A stretch of 64,000 nucleotides of DNA from Cryobacterium sp. CG_9.6 (lineage in GTDB: Bacteria > Actinomycetota > Actinomycetes > Actinomycetales > Microbacteriaceae): assembly GCF_029893365.1 (NCBI RefSeq), contig NZ_JARXUZ010000001.1, positions 2,046,001 through 2,110,000 on the forward strand, in the 5' to 3' direction. The position numbers and the translations under genes were made by a program. How positions within the stretch are numbered: the stretch's first letter is position 1; the number at the start of each line of letters is the position of its first letter. Shown piece by piece: positions 37,827 through 47,998 of this stretch. The notes below the pieces were generated by a model. That model saw only the letters and a program-made list of their open reading frames with translations. It made no database searches and had not been told where the DNA came from.

Positions 37827-38515
37827 ACTGTGACCAGATCCTTGAGCGCCTCGAACCTCTTATCGCCAATCCCGGTGACATTGCGCAGGTCGTCGATGCT
37901 GGTGAAAGGACCGTTGACGGTGCGGTAATCCACGATTCGCTGGGACATCATCGGGCCAACGTTTGGAAGGGTGTCTAGCTCGGTCACGGTGGCGGTGTTG
38001 ATGTTGACCGGTGCGGAGGGGCCGGTCGCCGCTCCAGCCGCCCCGCCAGCCGGGACTCCGACAGGCGGTGCAGGAGGCACTTCCCCCACCTGCGGAACGT
38101 AGATCTGTTCCCCGTCGACAAGCACACGGGCAAGGTTCACGCCCGTCGGATCAGCAGTCCCGGTGAGTCCCCCCGCCTGGGCCACCACGTCCATCATGCG
38201 TGAGCCGGCGGGTAATTCGAAGAGCCCCGGGGCCTGAACCGCGCCCAGCAGGTGAACAAATATGGCGGGTGCCGCCGAGGGCGGGGCGTCAGCGAACAAT
38301 TCTCCGGTGGTCGGTGGCGCGGAGCCGATGTTAGCGCCGTCGACCGGCCTGACCACGGCCTCCCCTGGCGGCTGGGTGAGCGCAGAAACCAGAACCGCAG
38401 TCACGAGAGCCGCGATCAGCAGAACGATGGCTGCGCCCACTCCCAGGCGCAGCCGCGCGCGCGGCCGCACAGCAGAGGTCAGCCGGCCATGGTCGTCACG
38501 GGGATCAATCGTCAT
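37823..38515 (-). CDS. comEA: ComEA-like DNA-binding protein
   Basis: A 230-aa protein with an N-terminal transmembrane anchor (VGAAIVLLIAALVTAVLVSAL, about 25-45), an SLBB-type domain (PAIFVHLLGAVQAPGLFELPAGSRMMDVVAQAGGL) and, after a Gly/Ala-rich linker, a C-terminal helix-hairpin-helix domain (VNINTATVTELDTLPNVGPMMSQRIVDYR). ComEA binds double-stranded DNA at the outer face of the membrane and hands it to ComEC. It is translationally coupled to comEC. The downstream neighbours are comEC and holA. Confidence 0.93.
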   Translation of the reverse strand: MTIDPRDDHGRLTSAVRPRARLRLGVGAAIVLLIAALVTAVLVSALTQPPGEAVVRPVDGANIGSAPPTTGELFADAPPSAAPAIFVHLLGAVQAPGLFELPAGSRMMDVVAQAGGLTGTADPTGVNLARVLVDGEQIYVPQVGEVPPAPPVGVPAGGAAGAATGPSAPVNINTATVTELDTLPNVGPMMSQRIVDYRTVNGPFTSIDDLRNVTGIGDKRFEALKDLVTV

Positions 38516-38608
38516 CTCCGCACGCTAGGCGCGACCGTGGTGACGGTGTTGCCCAGCGTGGGAATGTGTGCGCGAAGGATCCCCGCCACGGGTGTGGAGG
38601 AGCGGAAC

Positions 38609-41254
38609 CTACTCCGTGACGACGGCGGGACGCGTGACGATCGACACGAGCTTCGGCACGCGCACAATCACGCGCACAATCTCCCGATCCCCGATCGATC
38701 GAACGACGGGGATCGCTTCGCGAGCCATCTTCTCGAGGTCTTCGCTCGAAATCTTCGGCGACACCTCCAGCAGGGTGCGCATCTTGCCGTCCACCTGCAC
38801 AACGGCCGTGACGGACTCCTCAACGAGGAGCGTCAGGTCGGCCTTGCGCCACTGCACCAGAGCGATACACGGTTCGTAGCCCAGGTGCTGCCACATGTCC
38901 TCGGCCGCGTAGGGCGCGAACAGGTTCAGAGCCATGGCGGTGACTTCTGCAGCCTCGCGCACCGCGCCATCCGCTGCACCGGCACCGGTGTCGATCACCT
39001 TGCGGGTGGCATTCACGAGTTCCATCAGGCGAGCGACAACCACGTTGAACTTGAAGGATTCAACGAGACCCGGCGCATCCGCCAAGAATCGGTGGGTCAC
39101 CCGGCGCAGAGCGCCATCGCCCGACTTCCAATCCACATCGGGTGAACTGGTCACGTCGCGCGCCACCCGCCAGGCTCGGGCGAGGAACTTCGACGATCCC
39201 ACGGGGGACACATCGGCCCAGTCGATGTCGTCCTCGGGCGGGCCGGCAAAGGCCATGGTCAACCGCACGGCGTCCACGCCATGGCGCTCCACCTCTTCGG
39301 TGAAGTACACCAGGTTGCCCCGGCTCTTGGACATCTTGGTGCCGTCGAGAATCACCATGCCCTGGTTGAGCAGTGCGGTGAACGGTTCGGTGAAGGACAC
39401 GTAGCCCTCGTCGAACAAGAATTTGGTGATGAAGCGGGCGTAGAGCAGATGCAAAATGGCGTGCTCGACGCCGCCCACATACTGGTCAACCGGTGCCCAC
39501 TTTTCGGCTTCCTTCGGGTCGAAGGCGCGGGTGGGATCGGTGGGATTGAGGAACCGCAGAAAGTACCAGGAGCTGTCCACGAAGGTATCCATCGTGTCCG
39601 CGTCGCGGCGAGCCGGTGTTCCGTCGATCGGATTGGCAACGTTGACCCAGTCTTCGGCCCCGCCAAGAGGTGATGTTCCCTTGGGCTTGAGATCGAGACC
39701 GTCTGACGACGGCAGCAGAACGGGCAGCTGGTCCTCGGGAACCGGGATCTCGGCGCCATCGGCACCGTGGATGATCGGGATGGGAGTACCCCAGTAGCGT
39801 TGACGGGAGATGAGCCAGTCCCGCAGCCGGTAGTTCTTGGCGGCGCGGCCGGTGCCGTCGGCACTCAACTGCTCGATGATGCGCTTGATCGCGGTGGTCT
39901 TGCTCATGCCGTTGAGGGCACCGGAATTCATCAGGCGTCCATCTCCGGTGAGGGCGATGCCGGTGGCGGTGGGATCGAGCTGCGGAAGCTCTTCGGTGCC
40001 GTCGATCATTTCCTGGGTGATCACCGGGATCATGCCGGTGATGGGGGCGTTCGTGTCGACAACGACCCGCACGGGAAGGTTGAAGGCGCGAGCGAAGTCG
40101 AGGTCTCGCTGGTCGTGAGCGGGCACGGCCATGACGGCTCCGGTGCCGTAGTCGGCGAGAACGTAGTCGGCCGTCCAGATGGGGAGACGCTCACCGTTCA
40201 CCGGGTTCACCGCATACCGACCAAGGAAGACGCCGGTCTTGGGACGATCCGTAGCCTGGCGTTCCATCTCGGTGCTGCGCTGAACCTGCACCAGGTAGTC
40301 CTGGAACGCGGTCTGCACCTCAGTCGAGGCGCCAGCCACCAGCTCTGCCGCCAGGTCGGAGTCCGGTGCGACGACCATGAAGGTCGTTCCAAACAGGGTG
40401 TCCGGGCGGGTCGTGAACACGGTGACGCGCTCGTCGCGTCCTTCAATCTCGAATTCCACATCGGCACCAATGGAGCGGCCGATCCAGTTGCGCTGCATGT
40501 TGAGCACCTTGGTGGGCCAGCTGCCCTCCAACTGGTTGAGGTCATCGAGCAGTCGATCGGCATAGTCGGTGATCTTGAAGTACCACTGAGTCAGCTTCTT
40601 CTTGACGACGACCGCACCGCTGCGCTCCGATGTACCGTCCGCGAGCACCTGCTCATTGGCGAGCACGGTCTGGTCAATCGGGTCCCAGTTGACCCAGCTG
40701 TCCTTGCGATAGGCGAGACCCTTTTTGTGCAGCTGCAGAAAGAGCCACTGGGTCCACTGGTAGTACTCCGGGTCGCTCGTGTGCAGTTCGCGGTCCCAGT
40801 CAAAGCTCGTGGCGTAGAGACGCATGCTGCGCTTCTGCTGCGCAATGTTGTCGTAGGTCCACCCGCGAGGGTCGATGCCGCGCTTGATGGCGGCGTTCTC
40901 CGCCGGCAGGCCGAATGAGTCCCACCCGATCGGGTGCAGCACGTTGAAACCCTGGTGACGCCAGTAGCGAGCAACGATGTCGCCGAGGGCGTACACCTCG
41001 GCGTGGCCCATGTGCAGGTCACCGGAGGGATAGGGGAACATGTCCAGAACGTACTTGCGCGGGCGGGTGTCGTCCGGGTCACTCGTGCTGAAGGGCTTGA
41101 GCTCTTCCCAGATCGGCTGCCATTTGGCCTGAATGGCGGCGAAGTCGTACATCTCTTCGTCACTGTCTAGGCGCGTGTACACGGTGTCATGGGAGGGGAC
41201 GGTGTCGTGGGAGGGGACGGTGTCGTGCTCGTGTGCCACGGGACTCTCATTCAT
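38609..41254 (-). CDS. leuS: Leucyl-tRNA synthetase
   Basis: An 881-aa class I synthetase that charges tRNA-Leu. The HIGH motif is HMGH (81-84, in [15 protein letters not shown]), the editing CP1 domain carries the conserved Thr-rich loop, and KMSKS is present in [10 protein letters not shown]. The C-terminal anticodon-binding domain ends in the normal place. The first 35 residues are odd: they contain a tandem HDTVPS repeat encoded by an 18-bp minisatellite and have no clear ribosome-binding site. The Met at 35 (codon 41150-41152) has a GAAGAG-like site and starts directly at the conserved domain; it may be the real start. Confidence 0.96.
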   Translation of the reverse strand: MNESPVAHEHDTVPSHDTVPSHDTVYTRLDSDEEMYDFAAIQAKWQPIWEELKPFSTSDPDDTRPRKYVLDMFPYPSGDLHMGHAEVYALGDIVARYWRHQGFNVLHPIGWDSFGLPAENAAIKRGIDPRGWTYDNIAQQKRSMRLYATSFDWDRELHTSDPEYYQWTQWLFLQLHKKGLAYRKDSWVNWDPIDQTVLANEQVLADGTSERSGAVVVKKKLTQWYFKITDYADRLLDDLNQLEGSWPTKVLNMQRNWIGRSIGADVEFEIEGRDERVTVFTTRPDTLFGTTFMVVAPDSDLAAELVAGASTEVQTAFQDYLVQVQRSTEMERQATDRPKTGVFLGRYAVNPVNGERLPIWTADYVLADYGTGAVMAVPAHDQRDLDFARAFNLPVRVVVDTNAPITGMIPVITQEMIDGTEELPQLDPTATGIALTGDGRLMNSGALNGMSKTTAIKRIIEQLSADGTGRAAKNYRLRDWLISRQRYWGTPIPIIHGADGAEIPVPEDQLPVLLPSSDGLDLKPKGTSPLGGAEDWVNVANPIDGTPARRDADTMDTFVDSSWYFLRFLNPTDPTRAFDPKEAEKWAPVDQYVGGVEHAILHLLYARFITKFLFDEGYVSFTEPFTALLNQGMVILDGTKMSKSRGNLVYFTEEVERHGVDAVRLTMAFAGPPEDDIDWADVSPVGSSKFLARAWRVARDVTSSPDVDWKSGDGALRRVTHRFLADAPGLVESFKFNVVVARLMELVNATRKVIDTGAGAADGAVREAAEVTAMALNLFAPYAAEDMWQHLGYEPCIALVQWRKADLTLLVEESVTAVVQVDGKMRTLLEVSPKISSEDLEKMAREAIPVVRSIGDREIVRVIVRVPKLVSIVTRPAVVTE
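41181..41234. repeat. 18-bp tandem repeat in leuS 5' end
   Basis: Three units of about 18 bp (41181-41198, 41199-41216, 41217-41234), the first two nearly identical. In the leuS frame they encode HDTVPS repeats, length a multiple of three. Confidence 0.9.
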
Positions 41255-41316
41255 TGCGAGGGAAACGAGCCAAGGCTCGCGCGAGTGCGCCCAAATAAGA
41301 CGATCACTCCTCTAGG

Positions 41317-42846
41317 TTACCCACCGCTCGTGCTAGCCGCTGACTCGCTCCCGCTGAGTGCCGCGCGACACGACTCGTCAGGAATGCCGAGAACGGCGAG
41401 GAGTGCGGCCGCTTTGATGCGCGTTTCCTCAATCTCTTCGGTGGCAGCGGAGAGAGCGGTGATACCTCCACCCGTTCCAATGATCGCTGTCGTCTTACCC
41501 AGCACAATGCTGCGGATGACGATGGCCAGGTCGATGGATCCGTCCCGGCCAAAGTAACCAAATGCGCCGGCGTAGACACCACGTGGTCCGTCTTCGATTC
41601 GGTTGATGATGCCCATGGCGCTCTGCTTGGGTGCTCCGGTCATCGATCCCGCGGGGAAGCAGGCCACGACGGCATCGATACCCGTCACACCGGGGGCCAA
41701 GGTGGCCTCGATGGTGCTCACGAGCTGATGCACGTGGGGGTAGCTCTCCACGGCGAGCAGTGACGTCACGGCCACAGAACCAAGTTCAGCCACTCGGCCG
41801 AGGTCATTGCGCATGAGGTCAACGATCATGAGGTTCTCGGCGCACTCCTTCTCACTAGCGCGAAGTTCACGCGCAAGCTCCTGATCACGCAGCGGGTCAG
41901 TCGAACGCGCCCGTGTTCCCTTGATCGGCTTGGTGCGCACACGACCCGACGCCGTCACGTTCAGAAACTGTTCGGGTGACGCGCTCAGAAGTGCTGTCTC
42001 GCCGAACCGGAGCAGGCCACCGTGGTGGCTGGGGCTCCCGGCGCGGAGGCGCAGATAGGCCTCCACCGGATCAACGTGTCCGGCCACTTCGATCTCATTG
42101 GTGAGACACACCTGGTAGGCGTCACCGGCGCGGATCGAAGCTAGGCACTCGTCGATGAGCGCCGCATACCGTGTTGGAGTGTGGCGCCACTGCGCAGTCG
42201 GGGACACCACGGTCGGGGATGCCACGGTCGGGGATGCCACGGTCGGGGATGCCTCGCTCGGAGACATCTGCTCCACGTCGGTGCTCGCCTGCAGTTGCGT
42301 CTCAACATGCAGCACCCAGTCGTCTATCGTCCTTGCCGGGTCGTCCGGGTGACTCTGAGCAATCAGTGTCACCGTTCGGGCGGCGTGGTCAAACATGATC
42401 GCTCGATCAACCTCGAGGAACGCCGCATCCGGGTACCGCGACGGGTGCACCGGGACACCCACGGTCTGCGCCCCCAGTTCATAACCGAGAAAGCCCACCC
42501 AGCCCAACTCAAACTGGGTATCAAACCCCGCATCCGCTGTAGGTTCCGCAGCGGGTGAGACGGTCGCGGGAAGCTCGTCGCGCAGAAAGTCGAAAATGGT
42601 TCGACGAGACACCACTGCAGGGGCATCCATGGTGGCCGGTCGCACCACGCTAATACTCGTGTCGGCAACGCAGGCGGTCACGAATCGGGACCGCGGGCCG
42701 GCGGACCCCAGATAGCTGCGTCCCGTCTGCGCACCCGCACCGGCATCCAGCCAAAACGAATGGGAATCTTGTGCATATAGCGCCTGAAAGACGCACGACG
42801 GATCCCACCATTCCTTCAGGGGAATATGTTGCACGTGTCCACTCAC
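41317..42846 (-). CDS. pabB: Aminodeoxychorismate synthase component I (PabB-like)
   Basis: A 509-aa chorismate-binding enzyme, with the family segment DAYQVCLTNEI, KECAENLMIVDLMRNDLGRVA and FPAGSMTGAPKQSAM. The motif PIKGT (307-311) has Lys where anthranilate synthase has Ala, which favours 4-amino-4-deoxychorismate synthesis for folate. An N-terminal domain (about 1-185) and the catalytic domain (from about 220) are joined by a linker holding 15-bp repeats (SPTVA units). No glutaminase (pabA) or lyase (pabC) gene is next to it. Its stop lies 62 bp from the leuS start. Anthranilate or isochorismate synthase is the alternative. Confidence 0.88.
   Translation of the reverse strand: MSGHVQHIPLKEWWDPSCVFQALYAQDSHSFWLDAGAGAQTGRSYLGSAGPRSRFVTACVADTSISVVRPATMDAPAVVSRRTIFDFLRDELPATVSPAAEPTADAGFDTQFELGWVGFLGYELGAQTVGVPVHPSRYPDAAFLEVDRAIMFDHAARTVTLIAQSHPDDPARTIDDWVLHVETQLQASTDVEQMSPSEASPTVASPTVASPTVVSPTAQWRHTPTRYAALIDECLASIRAGDAYQVCLTNEIEVAGHVDPVEAYLRLRAGSPSHHGGLLRFGETALLSASPEQFLNVTASGRVRTKPIKGTRARSTDPLRDQELARELRASEKECAENLMIVDLMRNDLGRVAELGSVAVTSLLAVESYPHVHQLVSTIEATLAPGVTGIDAVVACFPAGSMTGAPKQSAMGIINRIEDGPRGVYAGAFGYFGRDGSIDLAIVIRSIVLGKTTAIIGTGGGITALSAATEEIEETRIKAAALLAVLGIPDESCRAALSGSESAASTSGG
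42196..42270. repeat. 15-bp tandem repeat inside pabB
   Basis: Five units of 15 bp (42196-42210, 42211-42225, 42226-42240, 42241-42255, 42256-42270); the second to fourth are nearly identical. They encode five-residue steps, PTVAS, in the linker between the two enzyme domains. Confidence 0.92.
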
Positions 42847-42928
42847 CCTGTAAGCCTAAGCTGCCAACCCGGGTCTGCGGAGGCCAAACGGGGGTAAACG
42901 CCCACGTCATCCGCTTAGGCTGGGAAAG

Positions 42929-43564
42929 ATGAATGATCTTCTCAGCTGGATCCTCGAGACCGTGTCGAGTGTAGATCCGGTGCTGCGTACGGCGCTAGCG
43001 GGTATCGCCATCATGCTCGAGACCTCCGTACTCGTCGGCCTTGTGGTGCCGGGCGACACGATTGTCATTGTTGCCAGCACGGCCGTGACGAACCCGGTGG
43101 AGTATGTCGCCCTCGTGGTCACGGTGATCTGCGGTGCCCTGATCGGTGAGAGCATCGGTTTCGCTCTGGGCCGGTATTTCGGGCCCCGCATTCGACGCAG
43201 TCGCCTCGGGTGCCGCATCGGAGAGGCCAATTGGATCCGGGCCGAAAACTATCTGCAGCGCCGCGGCGGAGTGGCCGTCTTCATCTCACGCTTCCTACCC
43301 GTTCTGCATTCCCTCATTCCGGTCACGGTGGGAATGAGTGCCATGCGCTACCGCACCTTCATGGCCTGGACGGTTCCCGCCTGCATCCTGTGGACGGTGG
43401 CGTATGTCTCGGTGGGCTCGGCCGCTGCGGGTACCTACCGCGAACTGAGCGGCGGATTACACGCCGCCGGTTACATCTTTGTCGGTATTATCTCGCTCTT
43501 CATCGTGGCTGTGGTGCTGGTGAAAAAATGGCTGCACCGGCGCGAGTTACACCACATGCAGTGA
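42929..43564 (+). CDS. DedA family membrane protein
   Basis: A 211-aa DedA/SNARE-associated integral membrane protein with about five helices. Family segments are ETSVLVGLVVPGDTIVIVAS, the GESIGFALGRYFGPRIRRSRLG loop and a second re-entrant segment, FISRFLPVLHSLIPVTVGMSAMRYRTF. DedA proteins are thought to flip or transport phospholipid intermediates and maintain proton-motive force. It is convergent with cydC, 22 bp between the stops. Confidence 0.9.
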   Translation: MNDLLSWILETVSSVDPVLRTALAGIAIMLETSVLVGLVVPGDTIVIVASTAVTNPVEYVALVVTVICGALIGESIGFALGRYFGPRIRRSRLGCRIGEANWIRAENYLQRRGGVAVFISRFLPVLHSLIPVTVGMSAMRYRTFMAWTVPACILWTVAYVSVGSAAAGTYRELSGGLHAAGYIFVGIISLFIVAVVLVKKWLHRRELHHMQ

Positions 43565-43586
43565 CACTCAGTTCAGCATCACCAGC

Positions 43587-45308
43587 TCAGTGCAGCATCA
43601 CCCGAGAGGTGATGAGCTCAGCCGGTACCGGCGTGTGCGAGATGAGCAAGACCGCACGGTGAGCATCGGCCGCCACCGTGAGAATATCATGAATCAGGCG
43701 CTCACCCTGCTCGGCATCTACGTTGGCGGTGGGCTCGTCGATGATGAGAATGGGAAAGTCGGCCAGCAGAGCTCGGGCGAGGGCAATGCGCTGCGCCTGC
43801 CCGCCGGAGACGAGCGCCCCGCGCTCCCCCACCCGCGCGTCGAGACCGCCGCGCGCACGTGCCCAGTCGAGCAGCCCCACCCGGGCCAGCATCGACTCCA
43901 ACTCGGCGTCCGTGGCGGTGTCCTTGGCAAACAAGAGATTCTGACGGATGCTGTCGTCGAACAACCACGGGCGCTGCTCACACAGTCCCACCACACCTCT
44001 CACCTCCGACTGCGGGAGGTCGCTGGCCTCGATACCGCCGAGGCGATAGGACCCGGTGTAGTCCAGAAAGCGCACCAGAGCGTTGGCCAGTGTGGTCTTG
44101 CCCGCACCGCTGGCCCCGCCGAGGTGCACGCGATCCCCGGGAGCGAGCCGGAGTGTGACCCCGCTCACCGCTGGTGACACGCCACCCGGCCAGCGCACAC
44201 CAACGTTGGTCAGCTCGAGAACGACCGGGAGCGACCGGTCCAGGTGAGGAGAGGTAGACCCGTCTGTGCGGTCGACCGGATGCTCCACCGGATGCTCTCG
44301 CGGAATTTCACGCGGAACCTCGCTGGGGACCACCGTGGCCACGCGCTCGGCACTGGAGTGCACCTGGCGAAAAGCTCCGACCGCCAGCGGAATCATGCCG
44401 AACACTTCGAAGACGGCGAGCGGAACGAGCACGATCACCACGAACGCGGGCGCGGTCAGTGCACCGTCCGTGCCAAGAGCCGGGATGCCCCAGATGAGCG
44501 CGGCAATGGTGGCCGCCCCCGCACACAGGGACACCACCGCGGATTGCAGGCCGGCACCGAGTGCACTCTGCAGGCTCGCGCGTCGCAGCCGGTCGTCAAC
44601 CCGACCGAACTTTTCCAGCCGTGCGTCGAGCGCACCAAAGGCCGTGAGCACGTCTAGGTTGTCGAGAATCTCCAGAACCTCGGTAGACAGTGCTCCGTGC
44701 AGGGGTGCAAGGGTGCGTTCTGCCCGAGCCGCCAACACGCTGGACATCAGGGTACCGATTAGGCCCGCCAGCACGAGGGACACCAGAAGCCCCAGACCTG
44801 CCGCGGGGAGGATCATCCACACTCCCACGACGCTGAGTGCCGCTGTGATCCCGGAAACGAGCAGTGGCTGAACGACCCGCAGTGGCAGGTCCTGAAGAGC
44901 ATCCACATCACGCACCAGCCGGCTCAGAAGATCCCCGCGCCGCGTCTGGCCCAGCCCGGCCGGTGCGAGTGGCACCAACCGCGCGAAGATCCCCACGCGC
45001 AGGTCGGCGAGCTGCCCGAATGCGGCATCGTGGCTGGCCACACGCTCCAGGTAACGAAACACCGATCGACCCAGCGCGAAGGCACGAACACCAACGACAC
45101 CGAGCGACAGGAATAGGATCGGCGGCATCTCAGCTGCCCGCGTGATGAGCCAGGCCGAGACGGCCAGAAGCGACACGGCGAGCGCCGCACTGAGCACGCC
45201 GGCAGCGAGACCCGGGAGAAAGCGTCGAAGACGCGGCTGCGCCAAACGGAGCACAGCGCGTGTCGCTGGGCGAGCGGATGCCTGTACGCTGCTTTCGGAC
45301 CTAGACAT
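43587..45308 (-). CDS. cydC: Cytochrome bd assembly ABC exporter subunit CydC
   Basis: A 573-aa half-transporter: an ABC transmembrane domain of six helices (about 25-320) and a C-terminal ATPase with Walker A GGASGAGKTTLAN, signature VSGGQAQR and Walker B ILIIDEPTANVD. With CydD it forms the heterodimer that exports glutathione/cysteine-type thiols (or moves heme) and is required for bd-oxidase assembly. I chose the ATG at 45306-45308, which overlaps the cydD stop by 8 bp. The linker near residue 335 has EVPREIPREHPVEHP, a short repetitive proline/glutamate stretch. Its last codons form a hairpin (43596-43614). Confidence 0.95.
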   Translation of the reverse strand: MSRSESSVQASARPATRAVLRLAQPRLRRFLPGLAAGVLSAALAVSLLAVSAWLITRAAEMPPILFLSLGVVGVRAFALGRSVFRYLERVASHDAAFGQLADLRVGIFARLVPLAPAGLGQTRRGDLLSRLVRDVDALQDLPLRVVQPLLVSGITAALSVVGVWMILPAAGLGLLVSLVLAGLIGTLMSSVLAARAERTLAPLHGALSTEVLEILDNLDVLTAFGALDARLEKFGRVDDRLRRASLQSALGAGLQSAVVSLCAGAATIAALIWGIPALGTDGALTAPAFVVIVLVPLAVFEVFGMIPLAVGAFRQVHSSAERVATVVPSEVPREIPREHPVEHPVDRTDGSTSPHLDRSLPVVLELTNVGVRWPGGVSPAVSGVTLRLAPGDRVHLGGASGAGKTTLANALVRFLDYTGSYRLGGIEASDLPQSEVRGVVGLCEQRPWLFDDSIRQNLLFAKDTATDAELESMLARVGLLDWARARGGLDARVGERGALVSGGQAQRIALARALLADFPILIIDEPTANVDAEQGERLIHDILTVAADAHRAVLLISHTPVPAELITSRVMLH

Positions 45309-46965
45309 GGCTGCTCTCGGACCTAGACCTGACTGCCTCTCGCAGCAGCACGGTTCGATCGGCCGCGGCGGTGACAGCGGGACGGTGGCTGACCACAATC
45401 ACAGCCCGCCCCTGTGCGGCGAGGCTGCGGAGCCCCTGCAGGAGATCGTTTTCCGTTGCGGCGTCCAGGGCCGAGGTGGGCTCGTCAAAGACCACCACGG
45501 TGCAGTTGTGCGCCTGTGCGCGGTAGATGGCCCGCGCTACCGCCACCCGCTGCGCCTGCCCACCCGAAAGCCCGCTGCCACCGGCGCCCAGAATGGTGTC
45601 TGGGTCGAGGTGGGCTGCGCCCGCAGCCACCAGCGACCGGGTAACGAGTGCCGTGTCCACGATCTCTTCCCCGAGGGCCACGTTCTGGCGAATCGTGCCC
45701 TGAAGCAGACCGGGACGCTGCCCACACCAGGCGAGCCAGGATCGATCGCCTCGGGGCGACACCGGCACCGTGCCCACGAACACCTGGCCCTCAAACGCCA
45801 CAAACCCGAGGAGAGCAGCCACCAGGGTTGACTTACCCACACCACTCGGGCCACTGATGACGGTGAGTTCTCCGGCCATAAATTCTGCATCGAGCCGATC
45901 GATCACCACGTTGTCACCACGCCGAACGGTGAGGGAATCGAGGCGGAGCGACCCGGCATCCGCTGGGCGTGCAGCAGACCCCGCTGCCGACTCCGCTGCC
46001 AACGTTGCGGGGAGGTTGCCATCGAGAAGAGCAAACACCTCTTCCGCTGCCGCCAGCCCGTCGGCAGCGGCATGAAACTGCGCGCCGACGCGTTGCACGG
46101 GCAAGAATGCTTCCGGCGCGAGGAGCAGCACAAACAGGCCCACCGACAGCGCCAGCGACCCATCGACGAGCCGCAGGCCGATGGAGACGGCAATGAGGGC
46201 CACGGACAGGCTGGCGGCGAGCTCGAGCACGAAACCGCTGAGGAAAGACACCCGCAGCACCTTCATGGTTCTCGCTCGGTAGTCTTCCGTGATCTCCCGA
46301 ATGCGGGTGAACTGACGCGACTCGCGCCCAAAGATCTTGAGCGTGCCAAGTCCCCCCACCACGTCGAGAAACCCGGTGCCGAGGCGCTGCAGCGCATCCC
46401 ACTGCTGCTTCTGCACGCCCGCTGTCGCTTTGCCAATGAGCACCATGAAGATGGGGATGAGTGGCAGCACAATGATGACGGTGACTCCACTCGGAATGTC
46501 ATTCACGAGCATCACAAGCACGAGAAGAGGTGTGGCGATCACAGTCAGCAGCAGCTGCGGCAGGTACCGGGAAAAGTAATTGTCGAGTGAATCAAGCCCC
46601 GTGGTCACCGTGGTTGCTAGACGTGCGCCCTGACGATCGGCGACCCATTCGGGACCCCGTTCCGCCAGCGTGGCCAGCACCTTCTGGCGTAGTTGTGCCT
46701 TCACCTGCGCCGCGCCCCGGCTCGCAGCCACGTCGAGCAGCCAAATCACCACGGCTCGTGCCGCAATGACGCCCGCCAGAGCGGCAATCGTGGGCACAAG
46801 ATCCGTGAGAGTTCGGCCGTCGATGGCGCCGGTGATTGCGTGGCTCAACAGCCACGCGAAGGCCACGATCAGCACGGTTTGAGCGAGGCCCAGTGCGGCG
46901 CCAATCGACAGAAACCAGCGCACGGCAGTGGCGTAGCGCAGCAGTCTGGGGTCGAGTGGTCGCAC
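45301..46965 (-). CDS. cydD: Cytochrome bd assembly ABC exporter subunit CydD
   Basis: A 554-aa partner of CydC. The transmembrane domain covers about 20-310 and the ATPase has GPSGVGKSTLVAALL (Walker A), LSGGQAQRVAVARAI (signature) and VVVFDEPTSALD (Walker B). The start is 5 bp after the cydB stop and it overlaps cydC by 8 bp, giving a fully coupled cydABDC order. An Ala/Gly/Ser-rich linker (AAESAAGSAARPADA) lies between the halves. The gene is intact. Confidence 0.96.
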   Translation of the reverse strand: MRPLDPRLLRYATAVRWFLSIGAALGLAQTVLIVAFAWLLSHAITGAIDGRTLTDLVPTIAALAGVIAARAVVIWLLDVAASRGAAQVKAQLRQKVLATLAERGPEWVADRQGARLATTVTTGLDSLDNYFSRYLPQLLLTVIATPLLVLVMLVNDIPSGVTVIIVLPLIPIFMVLIGKATAGVQKQQWDALQRLGTGFLDVVGGLGTLKIFGRESRQFTRIREITEDYRARTMKVLRVSFLSGFVLELAASLSVALIAVSIGLRLVDGSLALSVGLFVLLLAPEAFLPVQRVGAQFHAAADGLAAAEEVFALLDGNLPATLAAESAAGSAARPADAGSLRLDSLTVRRGDNVVIDRLDAEFMAGELTVISGPSGVGKSTLVAALLGFVAFEGQVFVGTVPVSPRGDRSWLAWCGQRPGLLQGTIRQNVALGEEIVDTALVTRSLVAAGAAHLDPDTILGAGGSGLSGGQAQRVAVARAIYRAQAHNCTVVVFDEPTSALDAATENDLLQGLRSLAAQGRAVIVVSHRPAVTAAADRTVLLREAVRSRSESSHV

Positions 46966-46970
46966 GTGCG

Positions 46971-47975
46971 TCAGTGTACGGCGGACTCGATGTGAGCTCG
47001 CCCAATCCGCTTACGGAACACCCAGTAGGTGAAGGCCTGGTAGCCGAGAATAACGGGCATGCCAATCAGTGCGGTCCAGCTCATCACCTCGAGGGTGTAC
47101 TGCGACGACGAGGCATTGGCGATGGTCAGGCTGTTGGCCGCGTCATTGCTCGCGGGCATCACGAACGGGAACAGTGAGGCAAAGAGGGTGAGCACGACCA
47201 GACCGATGGTGAGAGCCATCAGACCGAATGCCGACCGCTCGGCTCCCCGCAGGTTGGCCGCGAACGAGGCGATCAGGGTCAGGGCCGCCACCGCGGCCAG
47301 AACAGCGGACGCCAGCGTACCGAATTCAAGCGTGGTCCAGACGAGGAAGGTGGCCCCGACGATGATCGTGACGATCCCGGCCTGAACGGCCAGTTTTTGC
47401 GCTCGTGAGCGGATGTCCCCCTCGGTCTTGAGCGTCACGAAAATTACGCCGTGGGTGAAGAACAAAAGCAGCGTCGCACTTCCGCCGAGCAGGGCATAGG
47501 GATTCAGCAGGTCGAAGAACGAGCCAATGTAGTTGAAGTTGGCGTCCAGCGGCACACCACGCACCACGTTCGCGAACGCCACGCCCCACAGGAAGGCCGG
47601 CACGGCCGAGCCGACAATGATCATGCCGTCAAACCACCGCTTCCACTCCGATTCCGGACGCTGGTGGCGGTATTCGAACGACACACCGCGCACGATCAGT
47701 GCCAGCAGAATCAGCAGCAGCGGCAGGTAAAAACCGCTGAACATGGTGGCGTACCACTCGGGGAACGCGGCAAACAGCGAGGCGCCGGCCACGATGACCC
47801 AGGTTTCGTTGAGGTCCCAGACGGGGCCGATCGTGTTGATCAGCACCCGTCGGTCGGTGTCGTCCCGGCTGAGGAAAGGGAGGGACATACCCACGCCGAA
47901 GTCGAACCCGTCGAGTACGAAGTACCCGATGAACATGACGGCGATGATCCAGAACCAGAGAATATTGAGATCCAT
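46971..47975 (-). CDS. cydB: Cytochrome bd quinol oxidase subunit II
   Basis: A 334-aa polytopic subunit with about eight to nine helices, beginning WFWIIAVMFIGYFVLDGFDFGVGM, the classic CydB signature (FDFG motif). Loops carry ETWVIVAGASLFAAFPEWYATMFSG. It has no heme itself but stabilises CydA in the terminal oxidase. It lies 23 bp after cydA and 5 bp before cydD. Confidence 0.97.
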   Translation of the reverse strand: MDLNILWFWIIAVMFIGYFVLDGFDFGVGMSLPFLSRDDTDRRVLINTIGPVWDLNETWVIVAGASLFAAFPEWYATMFSGFYLPLLLILLALIVRGVSFEYRHQRPESEWKRWFDGMIIVGSAVPAFLWGVAFANVVRGVPLDANFNYIGSFFDLLNPYALLGGSATLLLFFTHGVIFVTLKTEGDIRSRAQKLAVQAGIVTIIVGATFLVWTTLEFGTLASAVLAAVAALTLIASFAANLRGAERSAFGLMALTIGLVVLTLFASLFPFVMPASNDAANSLTIANASSSQYTLEVMSWTALIGMPVILGYQAFTYWVFRKRIGRAHIESAVH

Positions 47976-47998
47976 TACGTGCTCCTGCTATCCGTCGC

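Noticed and set aside
41236..41300. Short GTG frame overlapping the leuS start as a leader peptide or T-box for leuS.
   Set aside because: No Leu-codon run, T-box motif or specifier structure is seen; likely chance.
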